A stretch of DNA of 64,000 bases from CAWDLX01 sp963753485 (lineage in GTDB: Bacteria; Actinomycetota; Actinomycetes; Mycobacteriales; Micromonosporaceae). The notes under the pieces are model-generated. The model ran no database searches. It was given only the letters and a program-made list of their open reading frames with translations, and had not been told where the DNA came from. Made by a program: the position numbers and the translations under genes. Below are positions 7,210 through 16,225 of this stretch, in pieces. Location: the NCBI GenBank assembly GCA_963753485.1, contig CAVWCL010000003.1, forward strand, positions 124,001-188,000, read 5' to 3'. The first letter of the stretch is position 1; the number at the start of each line of letters is the position of its first letter.

Positions 7210-9069
7210 TCACCGGCGCGCCGCGCTCACCGCGGCGCCGAAGAGCGGACCCTGGCCCAGGGCGCAGCCGTGCCGGCGCAGCAGGTCCGCCTCCGCGTGC
7301 GTGCACACTCCCTCAGCTATCACCGTGACGTCCAGCGCGGTAGCCATCGCGATGATGCTGGTCACCAGCGATCGATGGCGCGGCGACGCGGCAATCTTCT
7401 CTACAAAGGACTGATCGATGGTAACCAGGTCGACCGGGGTGTGCAGCAGGTAGTTCGGCGCCGCGAGCCCGGTGCCGAAGTGGTCGACCGCCAGCCGGAC
7501 ACCGGCGGTGCGTAGCCGGACCAGCCGCGTCCACGCTGGATCGTCCGCGCGCGGTACGGCGTCCTCCGGCAGCTGGAGAATGAGGCGCCCGGCCGGTAGC
7601 CCGGCGCTAGCCAGGATGTGCAGCACGTGATCGGCGAAGCCGTCCGAGCGCAGCTGGCGGCTGCCGACGGCCACGCTCACGTACCCGGCCGTACCCAACG
7701 GCTTCGGCCACTGGGCCGCGTCGGCGATGGCGCCGGGCAGCAGCCAGTCACCGATCGGTCCGGCGAGGCCGGCGTCCTCGGCCAGGGCAAGCACCTGGGC
7801 CGCGGGCACCACCCCGGGGCCGGGTGGTGGCCAGCGCACCAAGGTGTCCCAGCCGACAACCGTGCCCCCGCCCAGGTCGACGACGGGTTGGTAGCAGCGG
7901 CCGAGCGCATCGCCGGCGACGGCGCGGTCCAGGGCGGCCCGCATCGCCATCCCGCCGGCCACCCGCACCCGGCCCGACCGCCGCCCGCCCAGATCCGGCC
8001 GGGTCACCCCGCTGCCGGCGAGCTCAGCGGAGAGCCCGGTCGCGGTGTCCACCTGCGTGGCGATCGCCGCGGTGCTCAGTGTGGCCTGCAGGGCCCGCGC
8101 GTACCCGTCGACGACCGCGGGGTCGACCCCGAGGAGCAGCACCGCGAACTCGGCCGGGCCGAGCCGGGCGGCCACGTCATCGGGTCCGGGCAGGCTGAGC
8201 AGGAGGTGCCGGGCGGTCTGCGCAAGAGCCCCCGATCCGGCTGACGGGGGGAGGGTCACGGCGACGGTCGCCACCGGCGGTCCGCCCCGGCGGGCCTGCG
8301 CGGTGGCGTGTCCGAGCCGGCGGGTGAAGTGCTCGAGGTCGGCCAGGTCCCCGAGTGGCTCGGTGCTGCGGGCCCGGGCCAGCCAGCGGCGTCGGCCGGC
8401 GACCGCGTCGGCGAGCCGGGAGGCGCCGGCGAGAATGGCCGCCAGACCGAGCAGAACTGCGAGCCCGGGCGCCGGCAGTGCGGTCCACCGCAGTCCCAGC
8501 ACCAGCGGCGCGGCGAGGCATACCGCGGTGGCGAGGCCGAGCCGGCGGCGGGTGTACACCGCTTCGGCGAGCGGGCCGTCACCGTGGGGACTGCGCGCCA
8601 GAAGCGCGGCCGCGACCGCGGCCCCGAACGCCAGCGTGGCGAGTTCGGCCGGACCGGCCCGGCCGAGCACCGGCGGTGCCGGGATGAGCGCAATCACCAA
8701 CCACCCGGCGCCGGTCGCGGCGAGCGCGATCAGCGTGGGGTTCAGCCGCCGTACCGTGAGCAGCTGTAGCACGAGCGCGACGACGGCGGCGCACGCCAGG
8801 TCCGTGGCCGGTCGGTGCCGGCCGCCGGCGGAAAGGGCCCACATGGACACCGCGATGGCGGCACTGAACCCGAGCAGGTCCGTCCACCGGGCGCGGTCAC
8901 GAGCCGCGACGCCGACGCGCCCGTACCGGGCGAGGGCCGGGCCGAGCAGCGTGAGCTGGGCTACCGCGAGCGCGCCCGGGTCCGATGGCCCGGGGATCGG
9001 GACTGCGATCGCCACGGTCAGACCCGACAGGACGATCCCGTAACCAGCGACGATCAACCGCGCCGACAT
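7210..9069 (-). CDS. Membrane GGDEF-EAL protein with degenerate catalytic motifs
   Basis: 619 residues. The ATG at 9069 is chosen because GAGGGGGG precedes it; a longer upstream frame has no ribosome site. About seven to nine N-terminal membrane segments (residues 1-220) precede a GGDEF-like domain whose signature reads 'RLGPAEFAVL' instead of GGDEF. The EAL domain has 'GWDTLVRW' for the EAL motif, 'LILQLPEDAV' where the metal Glu should be (LxLEITES), 'AVDHFGTG' for DDFGTG and 'VTIDQSFV' for VKIDxSFV. So most metal and catalytic residues of a c-di-GMP phosphodiesterase are gone. It is likely a receptor or scaffold. It is the last gene of the set that begins with the methyltransferase at 14525. 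Confidence 0.75.
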   Translation of the reverse strand: MSARLIVAGYGIVLSGLTVAIAVPIPGPSDPGALAVAQLTLLGPALARYGRVGVAARDRARWTDLLGFSAAIAVSMWALSAGGRHRPATDLACAAVVALVLQLLTVRRLNPTLIALAATGAGWLVIALIPAPPVLGRAGPAELATLAFGAAVAAALLARSPHGDGPLAEAVYTRRRLGLATAVCLAAPLVLGLRWTALPAPGLAVLLGLAAILAGASRLADAVAGRRRWLARARSTEPLGDLADLEHFTRRLGHATAQARRGGPPVATVAVTLPPSAGSGALAQTARHLLLSLPGPDDVAARLGPAEFAVLLLGVDPAVVDGYARALQATLSTAAIATQVDTATGLSAELAGSGVTRPDLGGRRSGRVRVAGGMAMRAALDRAVAGDALGRCYQPVVDLGGGTVVGWDTLVRWPPPGPGVVPAAQVLALAEDAGLAGPIGDWLLPGAIADAAQWPKPLGTAGYVSVAVGSRQLRSDGFADHVLHILASAGLPAGRLILQLPEDAVPRADDPAWTRLVRLRTAGVRLAVDHFGTGLAAPNYLLHTPVDLVTIDQSFVEKIAASPRHRSLVTSIIAMATALDVTVIAEGVCTHAEADLLRRHGCALGQGPLFGAAVSAARR

Positions 9070-9216
9070 CAGCCCCCCTCGATCGGCGGAAACTGACTCC
9101 GGTCTATCACCGCCGCCGGCCTCTGCGCAGTCAGCGCAATGGATCGGGCGGAGAACCAGTCGACGAATTGACAAGCGTGCCTTCGTAGGCATCCCGCGGA
9201 TCCGATGGCCGGGCGG

Positions 9217-9342
9217 CTAGACCACGGTGAACGAGCCGGTGGTGATCAACACCGGTGCGTGGGGGCCGATGCCGGTCACCGCCACCACCGCGAGCGCGAC
9301 TGCAGCCAGCGCGGCGCCCTGGGCGACGGTCAGGCGGCTCAC
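9217..9342 (-). CDS. Putative 41-residue single-span membrane peptide
   Basis: A GTG at 9342 is preceded by GAGGAGATCACCC, a good ribosome site with 7-base spacing, and opens a 41-codon frame ending in TAG at 9217. The predicted peptide starts 'VSRLTVAQGAALAAVALAVV' and continues 'AVTGIGPHAP', giving one hydrophobic helix with a short positively charged N-terminus, then a Thr/Val-rich tail ending 'GSFTVV'. It lies between the alpha-oxoamine synthase and the degenerate EAL gene on the same strand, so it would be cotranscribed. It resembles no family I recognise. It could be a small regulator of the membrane signalling proteins or a chance frame. Confidence 0.45.
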   Translation of the reverse strand: MSRLTVAQGAALAAVALAVVAVTGIGPHAPVLITTGSFTVV

Positions 9343-9450
9343 GGGTGATCTCCTCAACGCGGCGGTCCGGCGGCGGGGGATGGCGCCTGCGGCGGGTGGA
9401 CCGCCGGGCCAGCCTACGGCGAGCCGCCGGCAACCGTCGGCCGACCTGGT

Positions 9451-10698
9451 TCAGGCGGCGCGCAGGTCGCCGCGCTGCCACGCCTGCGTGAGCACCCGGT
9501 TGAGCTGGTCGATCTGGGCATCCGTATGGGCGGCGGTGAGCTGGATGCGGAAGCCGACCTGGTCACGCGGCACCATCGGGTACGGCGCGAGAGTGACGTA
9601 GATCCCACCCGACCACAGGTGCTGGGCCACGTCGGCGAGATCCCGGCCGGGCGCCAGTGGCAGCTCGATGATGGGGGAGCCGCTGACGTTGGGCGTGGCC
9701 GCGCCGAGCGCGTGGATATGGGTGAGCACGCGGGCGCTGAGCCGGTAGAGCTTCGCCCGGATCAGGTCGCCGCGATCGGCGTTCACGTCCAGGCCGGCGA
9801 GCACGGTGGCCAGCGACGCAGTCGGTGACGGTCCGGAGTAGAGATACGGCGGCGCCGCGACCTTGAGCAACCGCTTCCACTGCGGCGGCAGTACGAGGAA
9901 CGCGAGCAACGACGAGTACGCCTTGGACAGCGCACCGACGAGGACGATGTTCTCGTAGGTCTCGCCGGCGTGGCGGACAACGGCGTTGCCCCGCATGCCG
10001 TACGGCGACGTCTCGTCCGGGCGGCGTTCACCCAGGACGCCGAAGCCGTGGGCGTCGTCCAGATAGAGGGTGGCGTCGTTGTCCCGGCACAGCCGGGCCA
10101 GGGCCGCCACGTCGGGCAGGTTGCCGGTCATGCTGTTCACGCCGTCCAGGCAGACCAGGCGGCCGAGCTCGGCCGGCGAGCGGTGCAGGTCCTCTTCCAG
10201 GCGCCCGAGGTCGTCGCTGTCGAAGCGGACCAGTTCGGCACCGAGGCCCCGCGCGTAGAGGCAGGCGTCGTAGATGGTCTTGTGCGCCTGGCGGTCGAGG
10301 AACACCGTGCCCGGGCCGACCAGGACAGGGAGCACCGACATGTGGATGAGCGTCACCGTCGGCAGCACCAGCACGTCCGGCGCGCCCAGCAGCTCGGTCA
10401 GTCGTTCCTCGATCTCCGGGTAGAGGCGCGGGTTGCCCAGCAGCCGCGACCAACTCGGATGGGTTCCCCACCGGTGCAGCTGGTCGGCCACCGAGTCGAT
10501 GATCTGCGGGTCGAGGTCGAAGCCGAGATAGTTGCAGGACGCGAAGTCGACCAGCCAGTGCTCGCCGATGCGAATGCTACGCCCGTCGATCTCGTCGATG
10601 ACCGCGTCATACATGGGGCCTTCGGCGAGCAGGCGCGCCAGCCCGCGCAGTCGCGGCTGGGCGTGGGCGTCGCTGCCGGGCGAGAGGTGCCTGAGCAT
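9451..10698 (-). CDS. Alpha-oxoamine synthase family PLP enzyme (KBL/AONS/CqsA-like)
   Basis: 415 residues, fold type I aminotransferase. Internal aldimine lysine in 'VGALSKAYSSLLAFL' (about Lys259), cofactor-stacking region 'LYLDDAHGFGVLG', and 'FASCNYLGFDLDP' near the N-terminus. These enzymes condense an acyl-CoA or acyl-carrier thioester with an amino acid, releasing CO2: AONS and KBL in metabolism, CqsA/LqsA in autoinducer synthesis. The usual glycine-rich stretch after the lysine is replaced by 'SSLLAFL', and there are no biotin genes nearby. The stop of the upstream GGDEF-EAL gene lies at 10714; GAGGAG at the junction fits ATG 10698 better than the GTG at 10710. The signalling-protein neighbourhood suggests a small-molecule signal or lipid product; substrate unknown. 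Confidence 0.8.
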   Translation of the reverse strand: MLRHLSPGSDAHAQPRLRGLARLLAEGPMYDAVIDEIDGRSIRIGEHWLVDFASCNYLGFDLDPQIIDSVADQLHRWGTHPSWSRLLGNPRLYPEIEERLTELLGAPDVLVLPTVTLIHMSVLPVLVGPGTVFLDRQAHKTIYDACLYARGLGAELVRFDSDDLGRLEEDLHRSPAELGRLVCLDGVNSMTGNLPDVAALARLCRDNDATLYLDDAHGFGVLGERRPDETSPYGMRGNAVVRHAGETYENIVLVGALSKAYSSLLAFLVLPPQWKRLLKVAAPPYLYSGPSPTASLATVLAGLDVNADRGDLIRAKLYRLSARVLTHIHALGAATPNVSGSPIIELPLAPGRDLADVAQHLWSGGIYVTLAPYPMVPRDQVGFRIQLTAAHTDAQIDQLNRVLTQAWQRGDLRAA

Positions 10699-10713
10699 GA
10701 TGGCCTGCACTCC

Positions 10714-13700
10714 TCACGCGCGCGCCGTGGCGGCCTGCTCGGCCCGCAGCCGCCGCCGCGCCGCATCGGCTGCCATCGGGGGGGAGTAGAGGAAGCCCTG
10801 CCCGTACGGGCAGCCCATGCTCACCAGCAGGTCGCGGTCGCCCGGCCGCTCGATCCCTTCGGCGACGACCTCGAGGCCGAGCGTGTGGGCCAGCCGGACG
10901 ATGCCCTCGACCAGGGCCCGCTGCTGCGGCGATGACTCCATCGAGTCGATGAAGGACTTGTCAATCTTGACCACGTCGATCGGCACCTGGCGCAGGTAGC
11001 TCAGCGACGAGTAGCCGGTACCGAAGTCGTCGATCGCGACCCGGATGCCGATGTCGCGCAGCGCGGTGAGGTCGTGCCACACCCGCTCGTCGTCGCGCAG
11101 CAGCAGGCTCTCGGTGATCTCCAGCAGCAAGCGGTCGGGGGGCAGGCCGGTGCGCTCCAGCTCCCGGCGGATCGTGTCGATGAGACCGGGTGTGCGGAAC
11201 TGGCGCACCGACACGTTGATGCTCAGGTACGGCGCCCGGTGGCGGCCATCGACGCCGGACCAGGAGGTGGCATCGTCGATCGCCTTCGTCATTGCCCACG
11301 CTCCGATGGGGACGATGAGACCGCTGTCCTCGGCCACGTCGATGAATGCGGTCGGGCCCACGGTGCCCCGGATCGGGTCCTCCCAACGCAACAGCGCCTC
11401 GAAGCCGACCGTCGCGGCGTCGGCGAGGGAGACGATCGGCTGGTAGCGCAACGAGAAGTCACCGGCGGCCAGGGCGTGCTCCAGGGCCGAGCGCAGCGCC
11501 AGCCGCTCCACGACCGCGGTGTGCAGGTCCGACTGGTAGCGCCGCCAGCGGCCCTTGCCGGCGCCCTTCGCCACGTAGAGCGCAAGGTCGGCCTGGCGGA
11601 GCAGGTCCCCACTCGCCGATGCGTCCAGTGTGGTCGCCACCCCGATGCTCGCCGATGCGCTGACCAGGCTGGCGCCGAGCACGACCGGCTCGGCCAGCGT
11701 CCGGACGATCCGGTCGGCGACATGCTCCACATAGGACGGACTGGCATCCTCGATCAGCACGGCGAACTCGTCCCCGCCCAGCCGGGCGGCGGTGTCGCTC
11801 GGGCGCAGCACCGCGGTGAGGCGCTGCGCCACCGCGATCAGCAGCTGGTCGCCGGTGTCGTGCCCCATGGCGTCGTTGACCACCTTGAAGTCGTCGACGT
11901 CAACGAAGAGCACGCCGACGATCCCGCCGCTGCCGTGCGGTAGCGCCACCGCGCGCCGTACCTGGTCGGAGAAGAGCACCCGGTTGGCCAGACCGGTGAG
12001 CGGGTCGTGGTAAGCCAGGTCGGTGAGCTCCCGTTCCAGGCGCAGCTGCTCGGTGACGTCGCGCAGGGTGAACACGATCCCCCGGACCGTCGGCTCCTGT
12101 CGTAGGTCGCGGAAGGTGACCTCGACCAGCAGGGTGTCGCCGTCGGCGTTGCGGGTCGTCCATCGGCCGGTGCTCGGCCGGTCGACGCCGGCCCGGATCA
12201 GCGCCATCGCGGTGTTGGCTCGCTCGTGCTCCTCCGGTATGGGCAGGTCCTGGAACGGCAGGCCGACCAGGCGGCGGTCGCCGAACATCGTGGTCGCCGA
12301 CGGGCTCACGTACCGGATGGTGTTGTCGTCGTCCACGATGACGATGACGTCGGCGGTGCTCTGCACCAGCGTCCGGAAGTACTCTTCGCTGTCCCGGCGG
12401 GCGATCTCGCGGTTGAGCGCGATCCGTTCCACCGCCAGCGCGGCTTCGGCGGCGAGCACCTCGACCGCGCCGCGGCGGGTGGCGAGCTGCTGGTCGTCGG
12501 CAGCGACCACGAGCGTGCCGACGACCGGGTCGCCCGAGATGGGTTCGTGCACCACGAGCGGACTGACCAGGGCGTAGTCGTACGGCTGGAACCGGCGCCC
12601 CAGCTCGCCGGTGCGCTGGAAGTGGGTGGCCGGCTCGCCGCGCAGCAGGGCGGCCCGGCGGACGCCGGCATCCATCCGGTCTCCGTTGAGGATCAGCCCG
12701 GCCTCGTGATCGTCGACGCCCTGGAAGAGCCGGTCGACCGCGGTGGCGACCACGCCGCGGACGGTCTCGACGTCGGTCGCCGAGACCAGCGCCGCCCCGG
12801 CCTCGCGCAGGCTGCGTTCGCGTTCGGTGGCCTGGCGGTGGCTGCGGACGACCCCGGCCAGCCGGAGCAGGACGAGCAGGAAGATGAGCGCCGACATCAG
12901 GGCGATCGGCACGCCGTCGATGTCGACCCCACGCAGCTCCTCCACCAGCAGGATCGCCGGTGCGACCAGTGCGCTGGCGGTGAGCACGCCCAGACGCACG
13001 CCGGTGATCTGGCTGTCCTGCACCACCCGGGGCTCGGTCAGCCCGGCCATCGACGGGTGGAGGGCCGCCGCCCCCCAGGTGGCGTAGAACACGATCCAGC
13101 CGAAGTCGACCGGCCCACCCATGCTCCACGTACCCTCGAGCTGACTCAGTCCATAGAGGACGTCGGTGACCAGGAGCGCCACCCCACCCGCCGCCATCAG
13201 CAGCACGGTCGGCGTCTTGGGCACCGCGGCCACGAACCAGGCGGCCGCGGCCAGGAAGACGATGTCCGAGAGTGGGTAGGCAATCGACGTCAGCTGTTCC
13301 AATGTGGAGAGGCTGTGATTCTCCAGGTACGGCGTGATCAGGAAGATCCAGGAGAGCACGCCAACACCGGCGGCGACCACGAGCGAGTCGATGACGCCGG
13401 CCCGGTCACGTCCGGTGGCGGAGCTGGGCAACATCAACAGCCCAGCCACGAGTAAGGGATACATGGCGAGGTAGAGCACGTCGGCCGCCGAGGGGAACGG
13501 GTTCACCTCGCCCAGGACCTCGGTGAGCACGAGGTAGATGAAGTCGCCCGCGGTGAAGACCAGCAGCGCGGCCGAGACCAGAAACCACGGCAACCGGCGG
13601 CGGGGGCGGTAGCGCACCGCGCCGTAGAAGACGGCGGCCGCGCTGGTCAGCCCGATCGCGCTCCACAGGATCAGCTTGTGCTCGGGGAACGCGTAGTACC

Positions 13701-13758
13701 CCCACAGCAGCACGGCCAGCCAGAGCCAGTACGCCCGCTGCAGTCTGCGCGCCGACAC
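10714..13758 (-). CDS. Multi-span membrane PAS-GGDEF-EAL protein, apparently active bifunctional c-di-GMP enzyme
   Basis: 1,014 residues starting at GTG 13758, which overlaps the methyltransferase stop. Order: nine or ten membrane helices (residues 1-300), a GAF-like region (about 320-470), a PAS domain ('EEYFRTLVQSTADVIVIVD'), a GGDEF domain with intact 'RLGGDEFAVLIED' and 'DPLTGLANR', and an EAL domain with intact 'VGFEALLRWE', 'LLLEITESLLL', 'AIDDFGTGYSSLSYLR', 'VVKIDKSFID' and 'VVAEGIE'. Both synthesis and hydrolysis of c-di-GMP look possible. The membrane part is a plausible sensor. It is sandwiched between a small-molecule methyltransferase and an alpha-oxoamine synthase, so its ligand may be made by its neighbours; that is inference. 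Confidence 0.9.
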   Translation of the reverse strand: MSARRLQRAYWLWLAVLLWGYYAFPEHKLILWSAIGLTSAAAVFYGAVRYRPRRRLPWFLVSAALLVFTAGDFIYLVLTEVLGEVNPFPSAADVLYLAMYPLLVAGLLMLPSSATGRDRAGVIDSLVVAAGVGVLSWIFLITPYLENHSLSTLEQLTSIAYPLSDIVFLAAAAWFVAAVPKTPTVLLMAAGGVALLVTDVLYGLSQLEGTWSMGGPVDFGWIVFYATWGAAALHPSMAGLTEPRVVQDSQITGVRLGVLTASALVAPAILLVEELRGVDIDGVPIALMSALIFLLVLLRLAGVVRSHRQATERERSLREAGAALVSATDVETVRGVVATAVDRLFQGVDDHEAGLILNGDRMDAGVRRAALLRGEPATHFQRTGELGRRFQPYDYALVSPLVVHEPISGDPVVGTLVVAADDQQLATRRGAVEVLAAEAALAVERIALNREIARRDSEEYFRTLVQSTADVIVIVDDDNTIRYVSPSATTMFGDRRLVGLPFQDLPIPEEHERANTAMALIRAGVDRPSTGRWTTRNADGDTLLVEVTFRDLRQEPTVRGIVFTLRDVTEQLRLERELTDLAYHDPLTGLANRVLFSDQVRRAVALPHGSGGIVGVLFVDVDDFKVVNDAMGHDTGDQLLIAVAQRLTAVLRPSDTAARLGGDEFAVLIEDASPSYVEHVADRIVRTLAEPVVLGASLVSASASIGVATTLDASASGDLLRQADLALYVAKGAGKGRWRRYQSDLHTAVVERLALRSALEHALAAGDFSLRYQPIVSLADAATVGFEALLRWEDPIRGTVGPTAFIDVAEDSGLIVPIGAWAMTKAIDDATSWSGVDGRHRAPYLSINVSVRQFRTPGLIDTIRRELERTGLPPDRLLLEITESLLLRDDERVWHDLTALRDIGIRVAIDDFGTGYSSLSYLRQVPIDVVKIDKSFIDSMESSPQQRALVEGIVRLAHTLGLEVVAEGIERPGDRDLLVSMGCPYGQGFLYSPPMAADAARRRLRAEQAATARA

Positions 13759-14525
13759 TAAGGCTCCCGGCGTGCGGTCAGCAGCACCATGCCGGTGTAT
13801 CCGTACTCGGGCAGCGTGGCGTCGGTTTCGATCCGGGTCACCTCGAGCTCGACCGTGAGCGGGGCGAAGACCTCGGCCACGGCGGCGGCGTCCACCCGGT
13901 GCCCGGGCCAGCTCGACCCGTCGCCGAGGCGGTAGCGGCCCATGTTCTCCATGAACGCGGCGACCAGCCACCCACCCGGGCGGACCGAGCCGATGAAGAC
14001 CTGGCAGAGCCGGCGAAACTCGAGCGGCTCCTCGGTTGCGCTCTCGGCCACGAAGTGCATGCCGCTCAGATCGTACGCCGCCGCCGGCACTGCGTCGTCG
14101 GCCGCGTGCACGATCTCCACTATGGACAATGCATCGGCCAGCCGCTCCGGCAGCGACGGCAGCCGCCGCCGGCACTGCGAGTAGAACTCGTCCCAGCTCG
14201 CGTCCGGGCCCCGCGTGAGCTGGGCCCGCAGGTAGGCGACGTTGGCCGTGCTGCGCTCCAGCGCGTCGACCCGCCGGCTCACCGCGGCCGCCAGCATCAG
14301 CGGATACAGGTTGGGTCCGGCCCCGAACTCCAGGGTCCGGGCGAAGGCACCGGGGCGGAAGCGTCGCAGGAAACGGGCGTGGTGGGCGATCACACTGAGG
14401 TCGGCCGGGTGCGGGTGGCGGTAGTTCTCGGTGAGGTACTCCTGGACCGGCCACCGGTCCCAGTTCACGTCCTGATTGCGCCACGGCTCCGCGCGGTCGT
14501 CCTCCGCCGGCTGTACCACCCCCAT
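13758..14525 (-). CDS. NNMT/PNMT/TEMT-type SAM methyltransferase
   Basis: 255 residues. The N-terminal 'WDRWPVQEYLTENYRHPHP' followed by 'TLEFGAGPNLYPLMLAAA' (SAM motif I), 'VDALERSTANVAYLRAQL' (motif II acidic end) and 'VRPGGWLVAAFMENMGRYRL' fit the small-molecule N- or thioether-methyltransferase family found in actinobacteria. ATG 14525 is chosen as the first start giving the usual N-terminus; its ribosome site is poor, and an upstream start in the same frame is possible. It is the first gene of the minus-strand set and its TAG overlaps the GTG of the GGDEF-EAL gene, so expression is coupled. Probable role: methylating the product of, or a precursor for, the alpha-oxoamine synthase. Substrate unknown. 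Confidence 0.75.
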   Translation of the reverse strand: MGVVQPAEDDRAEPWRNQDVNWDRWPVQEYLTENYRHPHPADLSVIAHHARFLRRFRPGAFARTLEFGAGPNLYPLMLAAAVSRRVDALERSTANVAYLRAQLTRGPDASWDEFYSQCRRRLPSLPERLADALSIVEIVHAADDAVPAAAYDLSGMHFVAESATEEPLEFRRLCQVFIGSVRPGGWLVAAFMENMGRYRLGDGSSWPGHRVDAAAVAEVFAPLTVELEVTRIETDATLPEYGYTGMVLLTARREP

Positions 14526-14698
14526 CCTTCGATGATGATCTCGTTTGGCCGGCACCGGGCGACATTGGTTGTGCCACCTTCGGACCACCGCTGGATGAAC
14601 GTGCCCCCCGCGGCGGCGCCGTCACGTATGGTCCAGATGGCGCCGTGTGCGTTGTCGCGATCTGGAGTGCGGCACCGGCGTGCGGGTTACCGTGAGGT

Positions 14699-16194
14699 GT
14701 GTCCTTCGTCAGTTCAGCTGACGGCGGGCGTGCGCCATCGCGTCGGTGGCCGCGGATTCTCAAGCGGCTCACGGGCGGGCGCGGCGGGGACCTTTTGGCC
14801 CTGATCGCCACGGTGGTCGTCCTGGGTGCCGGTGCCGCCGCCTGCGGCCCGAACGGCTCGGATGCGGCCGCTGTACGCCTCGAACCTGCCGGAGCAGTGG
14901 GGACGAACCCGTTCTCGCCGCCGGTGGGCACCGACCAGATGGGCGTCGCGCCACCGCCGAAGTCCGGGGGAGCCTTCGCCGCCGACACCGTCGGGCTGTT
15001 CGGCGGTACGGAGAAGCTCTCCAGTTGCGACCCGCACAAGCTCGTCGCCTTCCTCGGGGCACACCCCGACAAGGCGGCCGCTTGGGCCGGTGTGCTGGGC
15101 ATCCACCCGGCCGACATCCCGACCTTCGTGGGCGGGTTGACCTCGGTCGTGTTGCGCTCGGACACACTGGTCACCAACCATGGCTTCGCCAACGGTCACG
15201 CGACCACCGTGCCGTCGGTGTTGCAGGCCGGCACCGCGGTCCTGGTGGACAAGCACGGCGCGCCGGTGACGCGCTGCTTCTGCGGCAACCCGCTCACCGG
15301 GTCCACCAAGCCGAGCCGCATCACGTTCGTCGGCCCGCGCTGGCCGGCGTTCTCCGCGGTCGCCGTTACCGTCATCCAGCCGGTCACCGTGGTCATCAAC
15401 AACTTCGTGCTGGTCTCACCGCAGACCGGTGCCTCGTTCCAGCGGCCGGCCGGCACTCAGGGCGGGCAGGATAGGCACCTGGCCACCCCGGTGACGCCAC
15501 CACCGGCGCCGCCGCCGCCGCCCCACCACCACCACCACCACCACCACCGCCGCCGGCGACGAGCGCCGCGCCACCGCCGACGAGTGCTGCACCGCCCACG
15601 ACGAGTGCTGCACCGCCCACGACGAGTGCTGCGCCGCCCACGACGAGTGCTGCACCGCCCACGACAAGTGCTGCACCGCCCACGACGAGTGCTGCGCCTG
15701 CGGTGACCAGTGCGCCGCCACCGGCGGCCGCTCCGCCGGCGCCGGCACCGACCACGCCCGCCGAGACCACCGCGTCCTGGGTGATCGGTACCTGTTTCGT
15801 GGATCGCGGCCAGCCGGCGACGTCCCTCACCGGGACCGTGCTGGTGCGCAACGACGATGCCACGGGTACCCACTCGTACCAGGTGACCGTGGCCTTCGGC
15901 GCGTCCCGCGAGCTGGCCGAGCAGACCGTGGTGGTGCCGGACGTGGGCCCGGGTGACACCGGCAGCGTCGACCTCGCGGCCGCCGGTACGCCGCCGGGCA
16001 ACGACCCGACGGTGCCGTGCGAGATCACCAAGGTGGTGGACGAGAACAACCGGACCCCGCACCAGGGCCCCGCGCTCGCACCGCCGCCGGACCGGCCACC
16101 GGCCAACCAGCCGACGCCGACGACGCCGCCGCCGACGCCGAGCGAACCGGTCCCACCGTCCGGTCCGCCGCAGGTCTCGCCGTCGCCGTCCTGA
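14699..16194 (+). CDS. DUF6777 envelope protein with Pro/Thr/Ala linker, interrupted by a one-base frameshift
   Basis: The first frame begins at GTG 14699 with one membrane or signal segment ('LLALIATVVVLGAGAAAC', a weak lipobox) followed by a DUF6777-like domain ('LGIHPADIPTFVGGLTSV', 'DTLVTNHGFANG', 'TAVLVDKHGAPVTRCFCGNP'). At about base 15521 this frame turns into improbable poly-His and Arg-rich sequence. The next frame instead gives a clean linker of APPTTS repeats and then an extracellular beta domain ('WVIGTCFVDRG', 'VLVRNDDATGTHSYQVTVAF') and a Pro-rich C-terminus ending at 16194. One extra C in the C run at 15521-15524 would fuse them into one protein of about 498 residues. Either a sequencing indel in a CCG/CCA repeat or real slippage. 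Confidence 0.7.
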
Positions 16195-16225
16195 CCCACC
16201 GCCGCTCGACTCCGCCGTCCCAAGT

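Noticed and set aside
9451..10698. Biotin pathway 8-amino-7-oxononanoate synthase
   Set aside because: No other biotin gene is near, the glycine-rich stretch after the PLP lysine is altered, and neighbours are signalling proteins.
12226..13455. 409-codon plus-strand frame antisense to the GGDEF-EAL gene
   Set aside because: Composition is rich in Gly/Arg/Asp/Gln without domains; it mirrors the codon bias of the real gene on the other strand.
13759..15192. Upstream extension of the GGDEF-EAL reading frame to 1,492 codons
   Set aside because: It runs antisense through the methyltransferase frame and the DUF6777 gene with Arg/Gly/Pro-rich sequence typical of high-GC shadow frames; GTG 13758 at the gene junction is a natural start.
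15523..15706. Poly-His/Arg C-terminus of the first DUF6777 frame
   Set aside because: HHHHHHHH followed by RRRR-rich repeats is the wrong-frame reading of a Pro/Thr/Ser/Ala linker; the other frame is much more protein-like.
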